Assembly (NCBI RefSeq): GCF_029873635.1 | Contig: NC_080417.1 | Location: forward strand, 32,352,214-32,416,213 | DNA length: 64,000 nt | DNA from: Malania oleifera | Lineage: Eukaryota; Streptophyta; Magnoliopsida; Santalales; Ximeniaceae | Reading direction: 5' to 3' | In this document: piece after piece, positions 35,283 through 46,262 of the stretch | How the letters are laid out: every line of letters starts with the position of its first letter | How positions within the stretch are numbered: position 1 is the first letter of the stretch | Notes under the pieces: generated by a model | What the model saw: only the letters and a program-made list of their open reading frames with translations | What the model was told of the DNA's origin: nothing | Database searches by the model: none | Position numbers and translations under genes: made by a program

Positions 35283-36060
35283 CGGGAGAGTTTGCCGACA
35301 CTTCCATTTAATTAATTAATTTTATTAATTAATTAATTAATTATTATTATTATTATTATTATTTTTATTTTTATTATTATTATTATTATTTGAATAAGGG
35401 GGATTAAAAAAGAAGGGAGGTAATTGGCAGCTTCTGACCTCTTTTATTTTTTTTTTTAATTAATTAGTTTATTTATTTATTTTGAAATCATTACATCCAT
35501 TTGTCTACTCTATTTATCCTATAAAATTTCAATTTGACCAGGCCAACCTCCAACAAGTGATTAAGCCACAATGGTTTCTAAGGACTCGCTTAGACAAGAT
35601 CTTTCTTAGGCATCAAATATAGATTCAAATATCCTAACAGAGAAACACTATCGTATTAACGTTAACTTAATAACCATATTTATTACTTTATTATTATACT
35701 AGGGTAGTACATGGAAGTAAATAACTGGTTAACATCTACATATATTATATTACTATACTTTACTCATATATATATTTTGGGGTTATCATATCCTCCCCGC
35801 CGTATAAAAACTTCGTCCTCGAAAATTGCTAACTATAACTTTAATTAAAATCTATGAAGTTACTTAAATGAATACTTTGTCTAGTGTCAACCTTTTCGTT
35901 CAACCTTCCATCGTTGAAATGATGTGGGTTTGTCAAAATTAGATTTTTAAAAAAAATACAAGAATCAAAGTAATTTTGCAAATTGCAAGGGAGGTTGGCA
36001 GCTTCTGCCGTCCTCCAATTAAATTTCATTATTTATATATATCCTATTACAGAAAAATAT
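35283..36060 (-). mobile_element. Element K: gypsy 3' end (partial LTR and polypurine tract)
   Basis: 35283-35790 aligns with the start of LTR J (53570-54052). In minus sense the LTR starts TATGATAACCCCAAAA after a polypurine tract (35791-35800), preceded by a tail containing ttttcgaggacgaag, typical of the end of gypsy pol. The AT-rich repeat (attattattatt) at 35340-35390 is shared with J. The rest of the element is missing. Confidence 0.65.
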
Positions 36061-36119
36061 ATATATATCGGCCCTTCTCCTCCAACTTTAATGGACATGG
36101 ATGAGCTTAAGTTAGAGCC

Positions 36120-36714
36120 TGAGGTCAACGTCGGCACTTATTGAAGTGTTGGTGGTGTCACTACTGTCTACCTGGGATCTTTTTCGGCAGTGTTGGATTC
36201 TTGCAACGTCGTCGGCTTGAGTCAAAAAAATGGGGAGAGTGCCTATTTTCATGGCAAAGGACTAAGTGCTTCTCTCTTCTCTTTGTGGCCTCAGGTGGGG
36301 ATGCTTGTAACGGGCCATTGAGTGCCAATGCGTGTGTCTCAACGTGTACTGGAGCTGCTGGAAGTAGGTGAATAGACCAACATCTTCAAAAATCCCAACT
36401 GTGGTGACTACGATGCTGACATTGTAAAGGTTAGGACCCATTGTAGTGATAACCGTGGTATGCTTTACAGCCAAAGCTTTGCTAATGGGGATGAGAGTGA
36501 TGGTACGAGCAGTCGAATCAGTAGTACAGGCACTGCTCGGGGTGGCAGTGGCAGGATAGGTAAGATCGATGTTTGGTGAGACCGGAGTTGAAGTGGCAGT
36601 CTCCTCAACTGATCCCCAACTACGCCTATGGTTTTTGAACCAGAAGCGTACATTCTTTGGCTCGATCGGACCATACTTTTGGATTTGTTCTGCGAGCAAG
36701 GAAACTAGCTCCAT
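36120..36714 (-). pseudogene. WUSCHEL-related homeobox (WOX)-like gene fragment
   Basis: From 36714 the minus frame reads QIQKYGPIEPKNVRFWFKNH. It fits the second and third helices of WOX homeodomains (typically a Tyr-Gly-x-Ile-Glu-x-Lys-Asn-Val run, then Trp-Phe-Gln-Asn-His). A Ser/Thr/Pro-rich stretch follows. Farther on, in another frame, GTLPIFLT is weakly like the WUS box (TLxLFP), then DVDLRL before a stop (about 36107-36135), somewhat like a WOX C-terminal repression motif. The N-terminal half of the homeodomain is missing: the frame ends 10 bp from the LTR of element F at 36725. WOX proteins are nuclear DNA-binding regulators of stem cells and embryos. This is a broken remnant; the tail motifs could be chance. 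Confidence 0.5.
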
Positions 36715-36793
36715 AAAAGGGAGTTGTAAAGTCCCGAACCAAGAAAATAAGGAAATTAAATAAGAAAAGGAAAAATGGGGATTTCAATAGGCT

Positions 36794-36992
36794 TCGTCGA
36801 CGAAGTCCATGTTTTCATCGACAAAGGCCCTTATGTGGATCGTCACTGAAATTCATAGAATCGTCAACAAAAAGATCCAGAACGACCGAAAATATCAAGC
36901 TTAGGGTTCGTCGACAAAGCTCTTCTTTCGTCAACGAACGACCTTCTATAGTTCGTCGACGAAGGCACCATTTCGTCGACGAAGCTGATCGG
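36794..36992 (+). repeat. TTCGTCGACGAA array in the F 5' LTR
   Basis: About eight units (ttcgtcgacgaag; variants ttcatcgacaaa, ttcgtcaacgaa), the last ending 9 bp before the TATA box. The matching array of the 3' LTR is at 45966-46152 with different mutated positions. Confidence 0.82.
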
Positions 36993-37000
36993 GTCAAGGG

Positions 37001-37010
37001 TCTATAAATA
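37001..37010 (+). promoter_or_regulatory. TATA box of the F 5' LTR
   Basis: tctataaata directly after the dyad array; conserved at about 46163 in the 3' LTR. Confidence 0.7.
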
Positions 37011-38920
37011 GATTTTCAATTGTTTCTTTATTAAGAAATGGAAATATCTCTCTCTCTCTTTAACCAACGCCCACTCTCTCTTTCTCTCTCTCTCTCTTTG
37101 ATCTTTCGCCGATCGTTGCCCATTTCGACGATTGAAAGTTACCACAAGGATCAAGAAGCGAATATCTACAAGTCTAGCGGAGTGGATTCTTGATCTTGGG
37201 AAAAAGGTAGGGTTCGATTTTCTAGTGTCTCAGGTCGTTTTTCAAGAAATAGGTAAGGGAATTATATTATGTCAGCTATGTTTATGAGTTCTAACCGAAT
37301 GGAATGTTAAAATGATTTTTATATATACACTTACGGCTTTTTTAGGGTTTCCGGGCCTAGGATTCGATTAATTGACTTTATTTTTTAAACCAACTGTTTA
37401 AATTTAAGTATGGTATTTTTAAAGTACAGTATTGGGCTTTATGAACGTTTTCACCAGTTGGAAAGTTGTTATTTCAAACTATAGGCCAGTTTTTAAACCA
37501 ACCAAAGACAATAGGGTTGATTGTCTCCATTTTTCCCATAATTAGTTACATATCTATATTTAGTAAAATAACAACCTAAACATATTCATGCCCCAGTTTT
37601 AGCAGCAGTATTTACTTTCTCAATCAGATGATTTATTTATGAGTTACCAGATGAAAATTGTGTGGCATGAGTATAGTTTTAAATTGACATTAAATGAACA
37701 GGTTTTGTGTAATACTGAAATATAACATCTATATGCCGAGATATGAGATATGATGGCTATATGCCGAGAGATGAGATATGACGGCTACATGTCGAGTTTA
37801 TGAAATGCCGATTTTTGCTAAGTGAGTTTATGACAGATATGATACTCTGATTTTTACCGAGTTAGTATCCAACAAATATTTTACAGAGATACGTACAGAT
37901 TGTATGGTATATAGTTTTATGAAATGAAATATGTTTCAGTTTTATTATGATGTAAATTGTCATATATGCTTTTAGAGTCCTATGTATATCAGAGATATGT
38001 GTGAGCACGGTACCGAGGCCATATGTGGAGAGAGGTGCAACCACACGTCTTAGTTAGAGTGTGGATATGGAAAGGCGATTGGTGACCTAGGTAAAGTACT
38101 CCCCGATGTAGTAATTCTGGGGCTCCATCCAATGTTGTAATTCCAGGTGACTTTATCCGAGTAGCATCTCCGGGTAAGGGTAGGCACCATCGTACTACTA
38201 CAGAGATTGACTTAGCTATAGTCAGCTGGCTATATGCTAGGTCCCGCCTTTGAGCCGTACAACTCATTATAGGGGGAAGCATGTCAAAGCAAAGTATGTG
38301 AACGTGCATGACGATGCTAGTTCTATAGACCAAGTTGTATCTTCTAGGACTATATGGGCACATTTACTATAGAAAGGGCTATATTGAGCCAACAGTATGT
38401 TAGTATGAAAGTATGTATTTACAAATATACATTCCAGTATAGTTTGAAAATTCCAGTTAAATGATTAATGTTAGTAGAATATGTACACATAAAATCTCAT
38501 GCTAGCCACACACTGATGATAATATAATCCGTCTTATTGAGAGGTGTCTCACCCTAGCATACAAATGTTGTTTCAAGTCCTCCGAGGGGTCGAGGCTAGA
38601 GTCCTACCGGGCTAAGTTTGGATAGTAGATAGTCCTTGTCAAAGTTGGTGAGATATTAGACAGTGTCTATCTCTTTTGGGGATTGTAATATATAGGAGAT
38701 TATGTTTTCAGTTATGTATGGATTTATATGGGAAACAGTTAGAAACTCTAGTAAGTATTAGATGATGTATGTATTTTCGCTGTGTATGTTTATACATATT
38801 AGTATAAAACACCCATTTTTTCCTTGTTTGGGTGGGTTGTATATGTATTGTACCAAAGAGATGTATGTTATGTATGTTTAGTAGCACTCCGGGCCCACCT
38901 TGAGGGTCGAGGCGCTACAG

Positions 38921-38934
38921 TTGGTATCAGAGCT
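38921..38934 (+). other. Primer binding site of element F
   Basis: ttggtatcagagct begins two bases after the LTR end (38919). Confidence 0.9.
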
Positions 38935-39315
38935 AACTAGGTTATTAGGTTTCGTAGACTTGGTTAGATGAGGTTAAGAGATCTTACCAGAGTATAGGTG
39001 TTAGAGTAGGATAAGGTAGGAATGGGTATGATATGACTTTCAAATTTTTCTTCGTATGCCTAGAGGCAGAAATCCATTGGCGAACTTCTGTGTTTTTCTA
39101 GATCAGTTGGCGGGTTCAAAAAATCATGACAACCCATTGACAGTTTTGTTTTAGAGTGGAGGGGCAAAACTTGAGTTAGAATGAGGGTATTAGGTTGGCA
39201 GAGTACGTGGTCATTAGGGATGTTGGTTTATTAAGATGACTCTTATAGTATTGTAGTAGTAGTCGATATGTAAGGTACCAAGATTCTAAACAATTTTCTT
39301 AATTGTCTCTTCAAG

Positions 39316-40330
39316 ATGGAGTCCAAGGATAATACTGCGAACGCTGGTGGCAGTAGCAGTGAGGGGGCTGGCCATGAGGCTGGCAGTGATACTATGGTGG
39401 TACTTCGTGACTTCGCCCAGCAGTTTATGGAGGAGGTCATGCGAAATTCTAGTGGGCAGGATGGTCCCACGGCTGAGTTAGGAGGTTCTATTGATCAGTT
39501 CACCTGACTGAAGCCTCCTACTTTTGCAGGGAGTATAGGCCCGATCCGAGCAGAGAATTAGATTCGGGAGATCGAGAAGAACTTGGTTGTTCTACGTTGC
39601 ACGAATGAGCTGAAAGTGCTAGAGGAACAGAGACCGGTACCAGTAGTGACAATGTGGAGCTGTTTCAGAGAAGTGTTCTTTGAGCGGTACTTTCTAACCA
39701 CTGTCAGGAATTCGAAGATAGAGGAGTTTATGATCCTGACTCAAGGGCAGCTGACGGTGCAGTAATACGCCGCTAGATTCATGGAGTTATCGCACTTTGC
39801 TCTGTTTATGGTATCAGATGAGGTGAGGAAAGCTTGGAATTTTGAAAGGGTCTGAAGAAGGAGATCTAGAAGCAAATGGAAATATTGCAGATACAAGACT
39901 TTGCTAGTCTAGTGGATAAAGCCACTGTGGTAGAGAAGAGCCTGTAAAAAGAAACAGAGGTTTAGAATTCGAAGAAGAGGCCGAGACCTTTCAAATCTTA
40001 TTTAGGTGCAAGGTAGGGCACTTGGAAGAAATATGGTGGTGGCAGAGGCCAACGACAAGATACTGGAGGTGGTACATCTCAGGGTACCTCATTTTCCTAT
40101 GCTTGCCTACTTGTGGCAAGCGGCACTCAGGGAAGTGTATGTGGGCATTAGGTGTTTGCTACCGGTGTGGCAGACTAGGGCATATGGCACATGATTGCAG
40201 CATACCAGGGAGCAATGTGCCCCCACAGCAGCCATATCTAGGGAGGTGCTCAGACACCACGTGGTGGATATCAGAAGGGTACGACCCAGGCGAGGGTGTA
40301 TTCCCTAACTCCTAGCGATGCAGAGAACGC
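39316..40330 (+). pseudogene. gag of element F
   Basis: ATG 39316 (MESKDNTANAGGSSSEG), then a gypsy gag: FAQQFMEEVMRNS, FTxLKPPTFAGS (TGA at 39505), VFFERYFLTTVRNSKIEEF, LTQGQLTVQxYAARFMELS (TAA at about 39763). A degraded basic region follows, then a knuckle pair GKRHSGKC and CYRCGRLGHMAHDC (about 40110-40200). Several stops sit where Gln or Arg is expected, and there are frameshifts near 39850 and 40020. Confidence 0.85.
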
Positions 40331-40369
40331 AGGAGATGTGGTGACAGGTAATATTTATATGCTTCAAAT

Positions 40370-42540
40370 AAAGTTGTGGTACTATTTGATTTAGGAGTGA
40401 CGCATTCCTTTATTTCCCAGGGATTCGTTAAACTATGTGGGTTAGACGCACAACTATTAGATGATGAATTAGCAGTGGCTACACTGTCAGGGTCAGTAGT
40501 CGTATATCGTAAGGTGATTCGGGATCTTCCAGTAGAGATTCAGGCGAGAGTACTACCAGTTAGTTTAATTGTGTTTGATATGCATGGCTTTGATATCATT
40601 CTGGGGATGGACTAGCTAACAGCCAGTTATGCCAGCATCAATTACCACAGGAGAGAGGTAGTATTCAAGTCAACCGAGGAGTAGGAATTTAAGTTTGTAG
40701 GGTCGTGTGTGCGTTCTGCACCACATATCCTTTCAGCTATTCAAGCTAGGAGGTTACTTATGGAGGAATGCCAGGGGTACCTAGCATTTGTGAAAGAAAC
40801 GCCGAGAGAAGAACTTAAGCTAGAGGAGATTCCCATAGTAGGTGATTTTCCAAATGTATTTCCAAAGGACTTGCCGGGATTGCCTGCTGATCGTGAGGTG
40901 GAGTTCGCTATAGAGTTGACTACAGACATGACCCAAATTTTGAAGGCTCCAAATCGTATGGCTCCAGCAGAACTGAGGGAGTTGAAGGAGTAGTTATAAG
41001 AGCTACTAGATAAGGGTTACATCTGACCGAGTGTTTCACCCTAGGGAGCATCGGTGCTGTTTGTGAAGAAGAAAGATAGGTCGATGAGGATGTGCATCGA
41101 CTACGGAGAGATTAACAAGGTGATAGTGAAGAATAAATACTCGTTACCCAGAATTGATGATTTTTTTAATAGCAACAGGGCACACAGGCCTTCTCTAAGA
41201 TCGATCTGCGATCTGGGTATCATCAGCTGAAGGTGAAATCAGAGGACGTACCGAAGACTACATTCCGAACTAGGCCACTATGAATTTCTAGTTATGCCTT
41301 TCAGATTAACCAAAGCTCCTGCAACATTTATGGATTTGATGAACAGGGTATTCCTTGAGTATGTAGATCAATTCGTGGTCATTTTTATTTACGACATTCT
41401 GGTTTATTCAAGGAGTCCTAAGGAGCATGCAGTTCATTTGAGGTTGGTACTACGGGTGCTCAGGGAGAAGAAGTTGTTTGCAAAGTTTAAGAAATGCGAG
41501 TTCTGGTTAGAGCAAGTGGCATTTCTGGGACATGTAGTGTCTAGAGAAGGGGTATCAATGGACCCGAGCAAGATAGAAGCGATAATGGACTGGGCGAGAC
41601 CGAAGAATGTTCAGGAGGTCAGGAGTTTTCTAGGTCTTGCAAGATATTACCACAGATTCGTAGCGGGATTTTCCAAACTATGAGGTCCATTAACACAACT
41701 TACGAGGAAGAATGTAAAGTTTGAATGGACTTATGAGTGTGAGCAAAGTTTTCAAGAATTGAAGCAGCAGCTGGTTACTGCTCCATTTCTGACCATTCCG
41801 TCAGGGGATAGTGGATTTGTTATCTTTAGTGATGCCTCTAAGAAAGGTCTCGAGTGTGTTCTAATGCAACAAGGAAAGGTAATTGCTTATGCTTCTTCTC
41901 AACTCAAGGAGTACGAGAAGAACTACCTGACACACGATATGGAATTAGCGGCGGTAGTGTACGCATTGAAGATCTAGAGGCACTACCTGTACGGTGAAAG
42001 GTGCAAGATTTTTACTGATCATAAAAGTCTTAAGTACTTTTTCACCCAGAAGGAGCTAAACATAAGGCAGAAGAGATAGTTGGTGCTGATAAAGGACTAC
42101 GACTGTATCATTAGTTACCATCCAAGAAAAACTAATGTGGTAGCTAATACTCTGAGTCGGAAGTTAGTAGATGCGTCAATCTCAGCAATGGGTGTTCAGC
42201 ATCATATCAGCATGGACTTGAAAAGGCTAGGCATGGAGTTAGTAGAAGGAAATCATCAGGCTTTCATTGCTACCCTGGTTGTGCAATGTACCTAATGGGA
42301 AAGGATCAGAATAGCTTAAAAGGAAGATGCAGAGCTGGTAGAGGTTGTAGGGGGGTGCAGAGTGGGTTGAAACTAGATTTCATTATCTCAGATGATGGGG
42401 CATCGAGATTCCATACTAGGATCTACGTAACAAATGACACCGAGATCCAGCGAGTCATTCTAGAGGAGGCACATCATTCGCTTTACACAATACATCCAGG
42501 GAGTACGAAGATGTATAGGGATCTGCAGGAATCTTTCTAG
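40370..42540 (+). pseudogene. Element F protease, reverse transcriptase and RNase H
   Basis: Protease VVLFDLGVTHSFIS (catalytic Asp kept; the usual DSG is DLG) and MHGFDIILGMD, then a TAG. Reverse transcriptase: [37 protein letters not shown], and the catalytic box [11 protein letters not shown] (about 41385-41418) where FIDDILVYS is normal, so one catalytic Asp is Tyr. RT thumb and connection: [23 protein letters not shown]. RNase [19 protein letters not shown] and [19 protein letters not shown], then an integrase-proximal tail. A gap or frameshift near 41160-41280 removes part of the fingers. Confidence 0.88.
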
Positions 42541-42854
42541 TTGTCTAACATGAAAAAGAGAGATCGCCCATTTCGTAGGGCAGTGACTGACATGCAAGCA
42601 GGTAAAGGCTGAGCACCAGAGGCTAGCGATACCATTGCAACCATTTTTTATTCCTAAATGGAAGTGGGAGCACACTTCCATGGATTTTGTCACGGGATTG
42701 CCATCAGCACTTCACGGACAGAATGCGATTTGGGTAATGGTTGACAGATTATCGAAGACTGCCCAATTCATCCCAGTTAAAGTCAGTTATTCCATGAATA
42801 AGCTAGCAGAGCTTTATATTCAGGAGATAGTTAGATTGCAAGGGGTGCCAGTGT

Positions 42855-44487
42855 TGTAACGACCCGGCCCTTTACACGGACTCAGGTGTCACTCACATAC
42901 ATCAAATACCTATACCTGTTCAAGATATGGAAACAACCGGCCCTAAACAGGGACATGCAAGTGTAAATCATACATAATCATGATGTAAATGTCACGGAAA
43001 AACATAAACATCCATTGGGATTACTACTAGCCTTATACCAGAGTTCACTAATACATCCATAATTTACATACATTCGGACTTAGAGTAATCGTCATATTAC
43101 AACCCTCCAAAAAGGACTCTCATCAAGTTTAGTACAAAATTTAGATGCTTACGTAAGCTAACCAAAATAACCTCTCCAGTCCCTTTATCTACTAGGACCG
43201 ACGCACGGTGTGTGACTGCATACATGCATATTTTCATTCAACATCTGGAATATAAATCAAATATTTTCAATACAGTAATGCATCAGGTATATCATCATTC
43301 ATATTACAAAATTCCCACATCTGTCTTTCGACCATTTAATGATTTATCAGATGACCAATAGCAAAATATCCCTATAACCAGTTTTACCCCGTGGCTCGGG
43401 TTGTGCACTGGTAATCGTCCAATACCCTGTTCGTGCAGACACTGCCAAGTACCTACATACGATCCAACTACCTCCATTGGCCCAATATTAGCCAATGGTT
43501 TCACCCTGCTAGCCGACCATCTTGGTACCCACATCGTTTAGTACGTGTGGTTGCACGTGCACATCTAGCTACGATATTGTGTCGTATCATATAACAGTGG
43601 TTTCATTTCACCCTGCAAAGAAAGTATTTTTCGACCCTCTCGGGACTCTCAAGCTGTGGTTCCGTGTATCATAAATTCAATTTATGCAAATATGATAACC
43701 TGCGCATTTCCAGTATTTTTCACAAATTCACATAATAACATTGGGTTCAAACCGGTGTCTTTCCACTCAGTTTACCCTTCTTTGTTTACTGATGCAGCTC
43801 GGTGTATTACCAGCCTCTGTTTATTCACATTATCAATATAACAAATTTGGAACTTCGTTCCCATATTCTATATCAATAGTATAGAAAATCCATTCACTCC
43901 CATATCAACATATATCACACAAGTTTAATACAAAAACCCGCTAAATGATAGAAATTCAATATACATAGTTTAACTGAATAAATAAAGGATTCAAGCCTCT
44001 CCTACTATAGTATAAACACAAATAAACAATATTTGTAAAATTTGGAGATCACAAGTCGAAATCCTCATTTTTACCAAAAATCGTAAAATCGTCAAACTGG
44101 CATTTCTACTCGGTAGAATTTCACAAATAAGCATTTAAATCATACATAATAACATAAACTAGTTTTTTAGCGGTTTAGTTTTCCAAAATAGCTGTTGTAA
44201 TCAAGTTCCCCTTACCTTATATTCGAAATGAAACTTCGTACGAAAACGGTCCAAAACGACAACCCAAGATCTCGAAAACCTAAAACCACAGAACATAACC
44301 TTACTATGTTTTCTACTGCTATCTAAATATCCAATCAAAATTAGGATCAGATTCCTACCTCGATTCTTGGAAAAACCCGAAACTCTCCGAAACGACGATC
44401 CAATCCACTAAAAGTGTAGAGTTTCCTCTTCTGATCCACATAGTACCCTCCGTTTTTGGAAACAGATGACGAACGGCGAAGGATCCT

Positions 44488-44553
<66 letters not shown>

Positions 44554-44715
44554 AAAGAATAAGAGAATTTATAGAATAAATCCTAACTTAGCCCTTAAGT
44601 AATCTAAATAAATATCTCCTCCAAGATATTTATATATAAATATCTCAAAATATCTCTTTTCAAAATATCTTCTCCAAAATATTTTTTTTTTTTTTTTTCG
44701 GGTCGGGTTACTACA
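42855..44715 (-). repeat. Solo gypsy LTR inserted in the F integrase
   Basis: 1861 bp; plus-strand ends TGTAACGACCCGGCC and GGTCGGGTTACTACA form an imperfect inverted repeat. Flanks AGTGT (42850-42854) and AGGTGT (44716-44721) are a target duplication with one extra base. Removing the insert restores GVPVSIISD. The minus orientation follows from TATA (tctataaattc on minus, about 44560-44570) followed by a GA/CT run (44492-44548). Confidence 0.85.
44492..44548. repeat. GA microsatellite
   Basis: Uninterrupted (GA)n of about 57 bp in the leader of the solo LTR; the F LTRs have a CT run in the same relative place. Confidence 0.95.
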
Positions 44716-45900
44716 AGGTGTCGATTATCTCAGATAAAGATCCACGGTTTACTTCCCGATTCTGAAAGAGTCTTCAGGAAGCATTGGGATCTCAACTTAC
44801 ATTCAATACTGCATTTCACCTACATACCGATGGTCAATTAGAGAGGACCATCCAGATTCTAGAGGATTTGCTAAGGGCGTGTGTATTGGATTTTGGGGGC
44901 AGTTTGATCAAATATCTGCCATTGGTTGAGTTCGCCTACAACAACAATTATCAAGTCAGTATCGAGATAGCACCATATGAGGTAGTGTATGGTCGGAGGT
45001 GTCGATCTCTGTTGTACTAGGATGAGGTTGGTGAGCGGTAGATTTTGGGGCAAGAGTTGGTCCAGCAGACCTCAGAAAAGGTCAAGCTCAACAAAGAACG
45101 GATTAAAGTAGCTTAGAGTCGATAGAAGAGCTACACAAATACACGCCGACGGGAGTTAGAGTTTGAGGTGGGTGATGCTGTATTTTTTAGGATTGATCCA
45201 ATGAAAGAAGTGATGAGGTTTGGTAGGAAGGGCAAGCTGAGCCCTAGGTACGTCGAACCGTTCAAAATTGTGGAGAGAGTCAGTCCAATGGCGTACAGGA
45301 TAGCATTACCTCCAGTACTGTTTAGGATTCATGATGTGTTCCACGTGTCCATTCTTAGGAGGTATGTTGCAGATCCTTCGCATATAATCAGTTGCGAGTC
45401 ATTGGAGCTTGGGGACACGTTAGCATATAAGGAGATGCCAGTTTAGATCCTAGATCATAGAAAGCAGGAGCTACGTACGAAGAGAATTTTGTTAGTAAAG
45501 GTACTCTGGCATAATCACGCAATAGAGGAGATTTTGTGGGAGTTAGAGTCAGAGATACATCAGAAGTACCCACAGTTATTCAGAAATGCTCAGATCTAAA
45601 CAGGTAGATAGAACGGTAAGTAAGTGGTATATATGTATTATAGTTAGAGTAAGTTTGTTCATGGTTTAGAGTATATTTGGTCTTTGGGAGAGTTGTGTTT
45701 GGATATTTTAATCTCCCGAGACATTATGTGTAACCACAGTATTCCTCCGCCATAAGTGAGGGCAAGTAATAAATTTAGGACAAGGCTACTATGTGGGTGG
45801 CCGTCGGCTCTTCCTAGAGTCAGAGCAGTGATGGTTTAGATGATGTGATAGAAAATAGTTAGCAAATTTCAAGGACAAAATTTTTATAAGGAGGGGAGAT

Positions 45901-46203
45901 TATAGAGACCCGATCCATGAAAATAAGGAATTAAATAAGAAGAGGAAAAAGGGGGATTTCAGCAGGCTTCATCGGCAAAGTCCATGTTCTCATCGACGAA
46001 GGCCCTTATGTGGTTCGTCACCAAAATTCAGAGCATTGTCGACAAGAGATCCAGAACGAAGTCCATGTTCTCATCGACGAAGCCCTTCTTTCGTCGATGA
46101 ATGGTCTTCTGTAGTTCGTTGATGAAGGTCTCATTTCATCGACAAAGCTGACCCGGCCAAGGGTCTATAAATAATTTTCTATTTATTCTTCATTAAGATA
46201 TGG

Positions 46204-46262
<59 letters not shown>

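Larger units (their letters stand above)
36725..38919 (+). repeat. 5' LTR of element F
   Basis: 2195 bp, TGTAAAGTCCCG to ...ggcgctaca. TTCGTCGACGAA array 36794-36992, TATA box (tctataaata, 37001-37010), CT-rich leader (37050-37105), conserved tcccgcctttgagccgtac (about 38241) and ttgagaggtgtctcaccc (about 38540). Confidence 0.9.
42541..45599 (+). pseudogene. Element F integrase and chromodomain-like tail, split by a solo LTR
   Basis: Before the insertion: KWEHTSMDFVTGLPSAL and AIWVMVDRLSKTAQFIPV (catalytic Asp in MDF), ending RLQGVPV at 42854. After it: SIISDKDPRFTSRF (second Asp), AFHLHTDGQLERTIQIL (normally HPQTDGQSER), VEFAYNNNY, VVYGRRCRSLLY. C-terminal part: [38 protein letters not shown], then ILDHRKQELR and LVKVLWHNHAIEEILWELE, a chromodomain-type tail of Tekay chromoviruses thought to guide integration into heterochromatin. 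Stop at 45597. The integrase zinc-binding region (42290-42640) is badly shifted. Confidence 0.88.

Noticed and set aside
36141..36371. Plus-strand ORF over the WOX-like fragment
   Set aside because: No recognisable motif; the minus strand carries the homeodomain-like helix.
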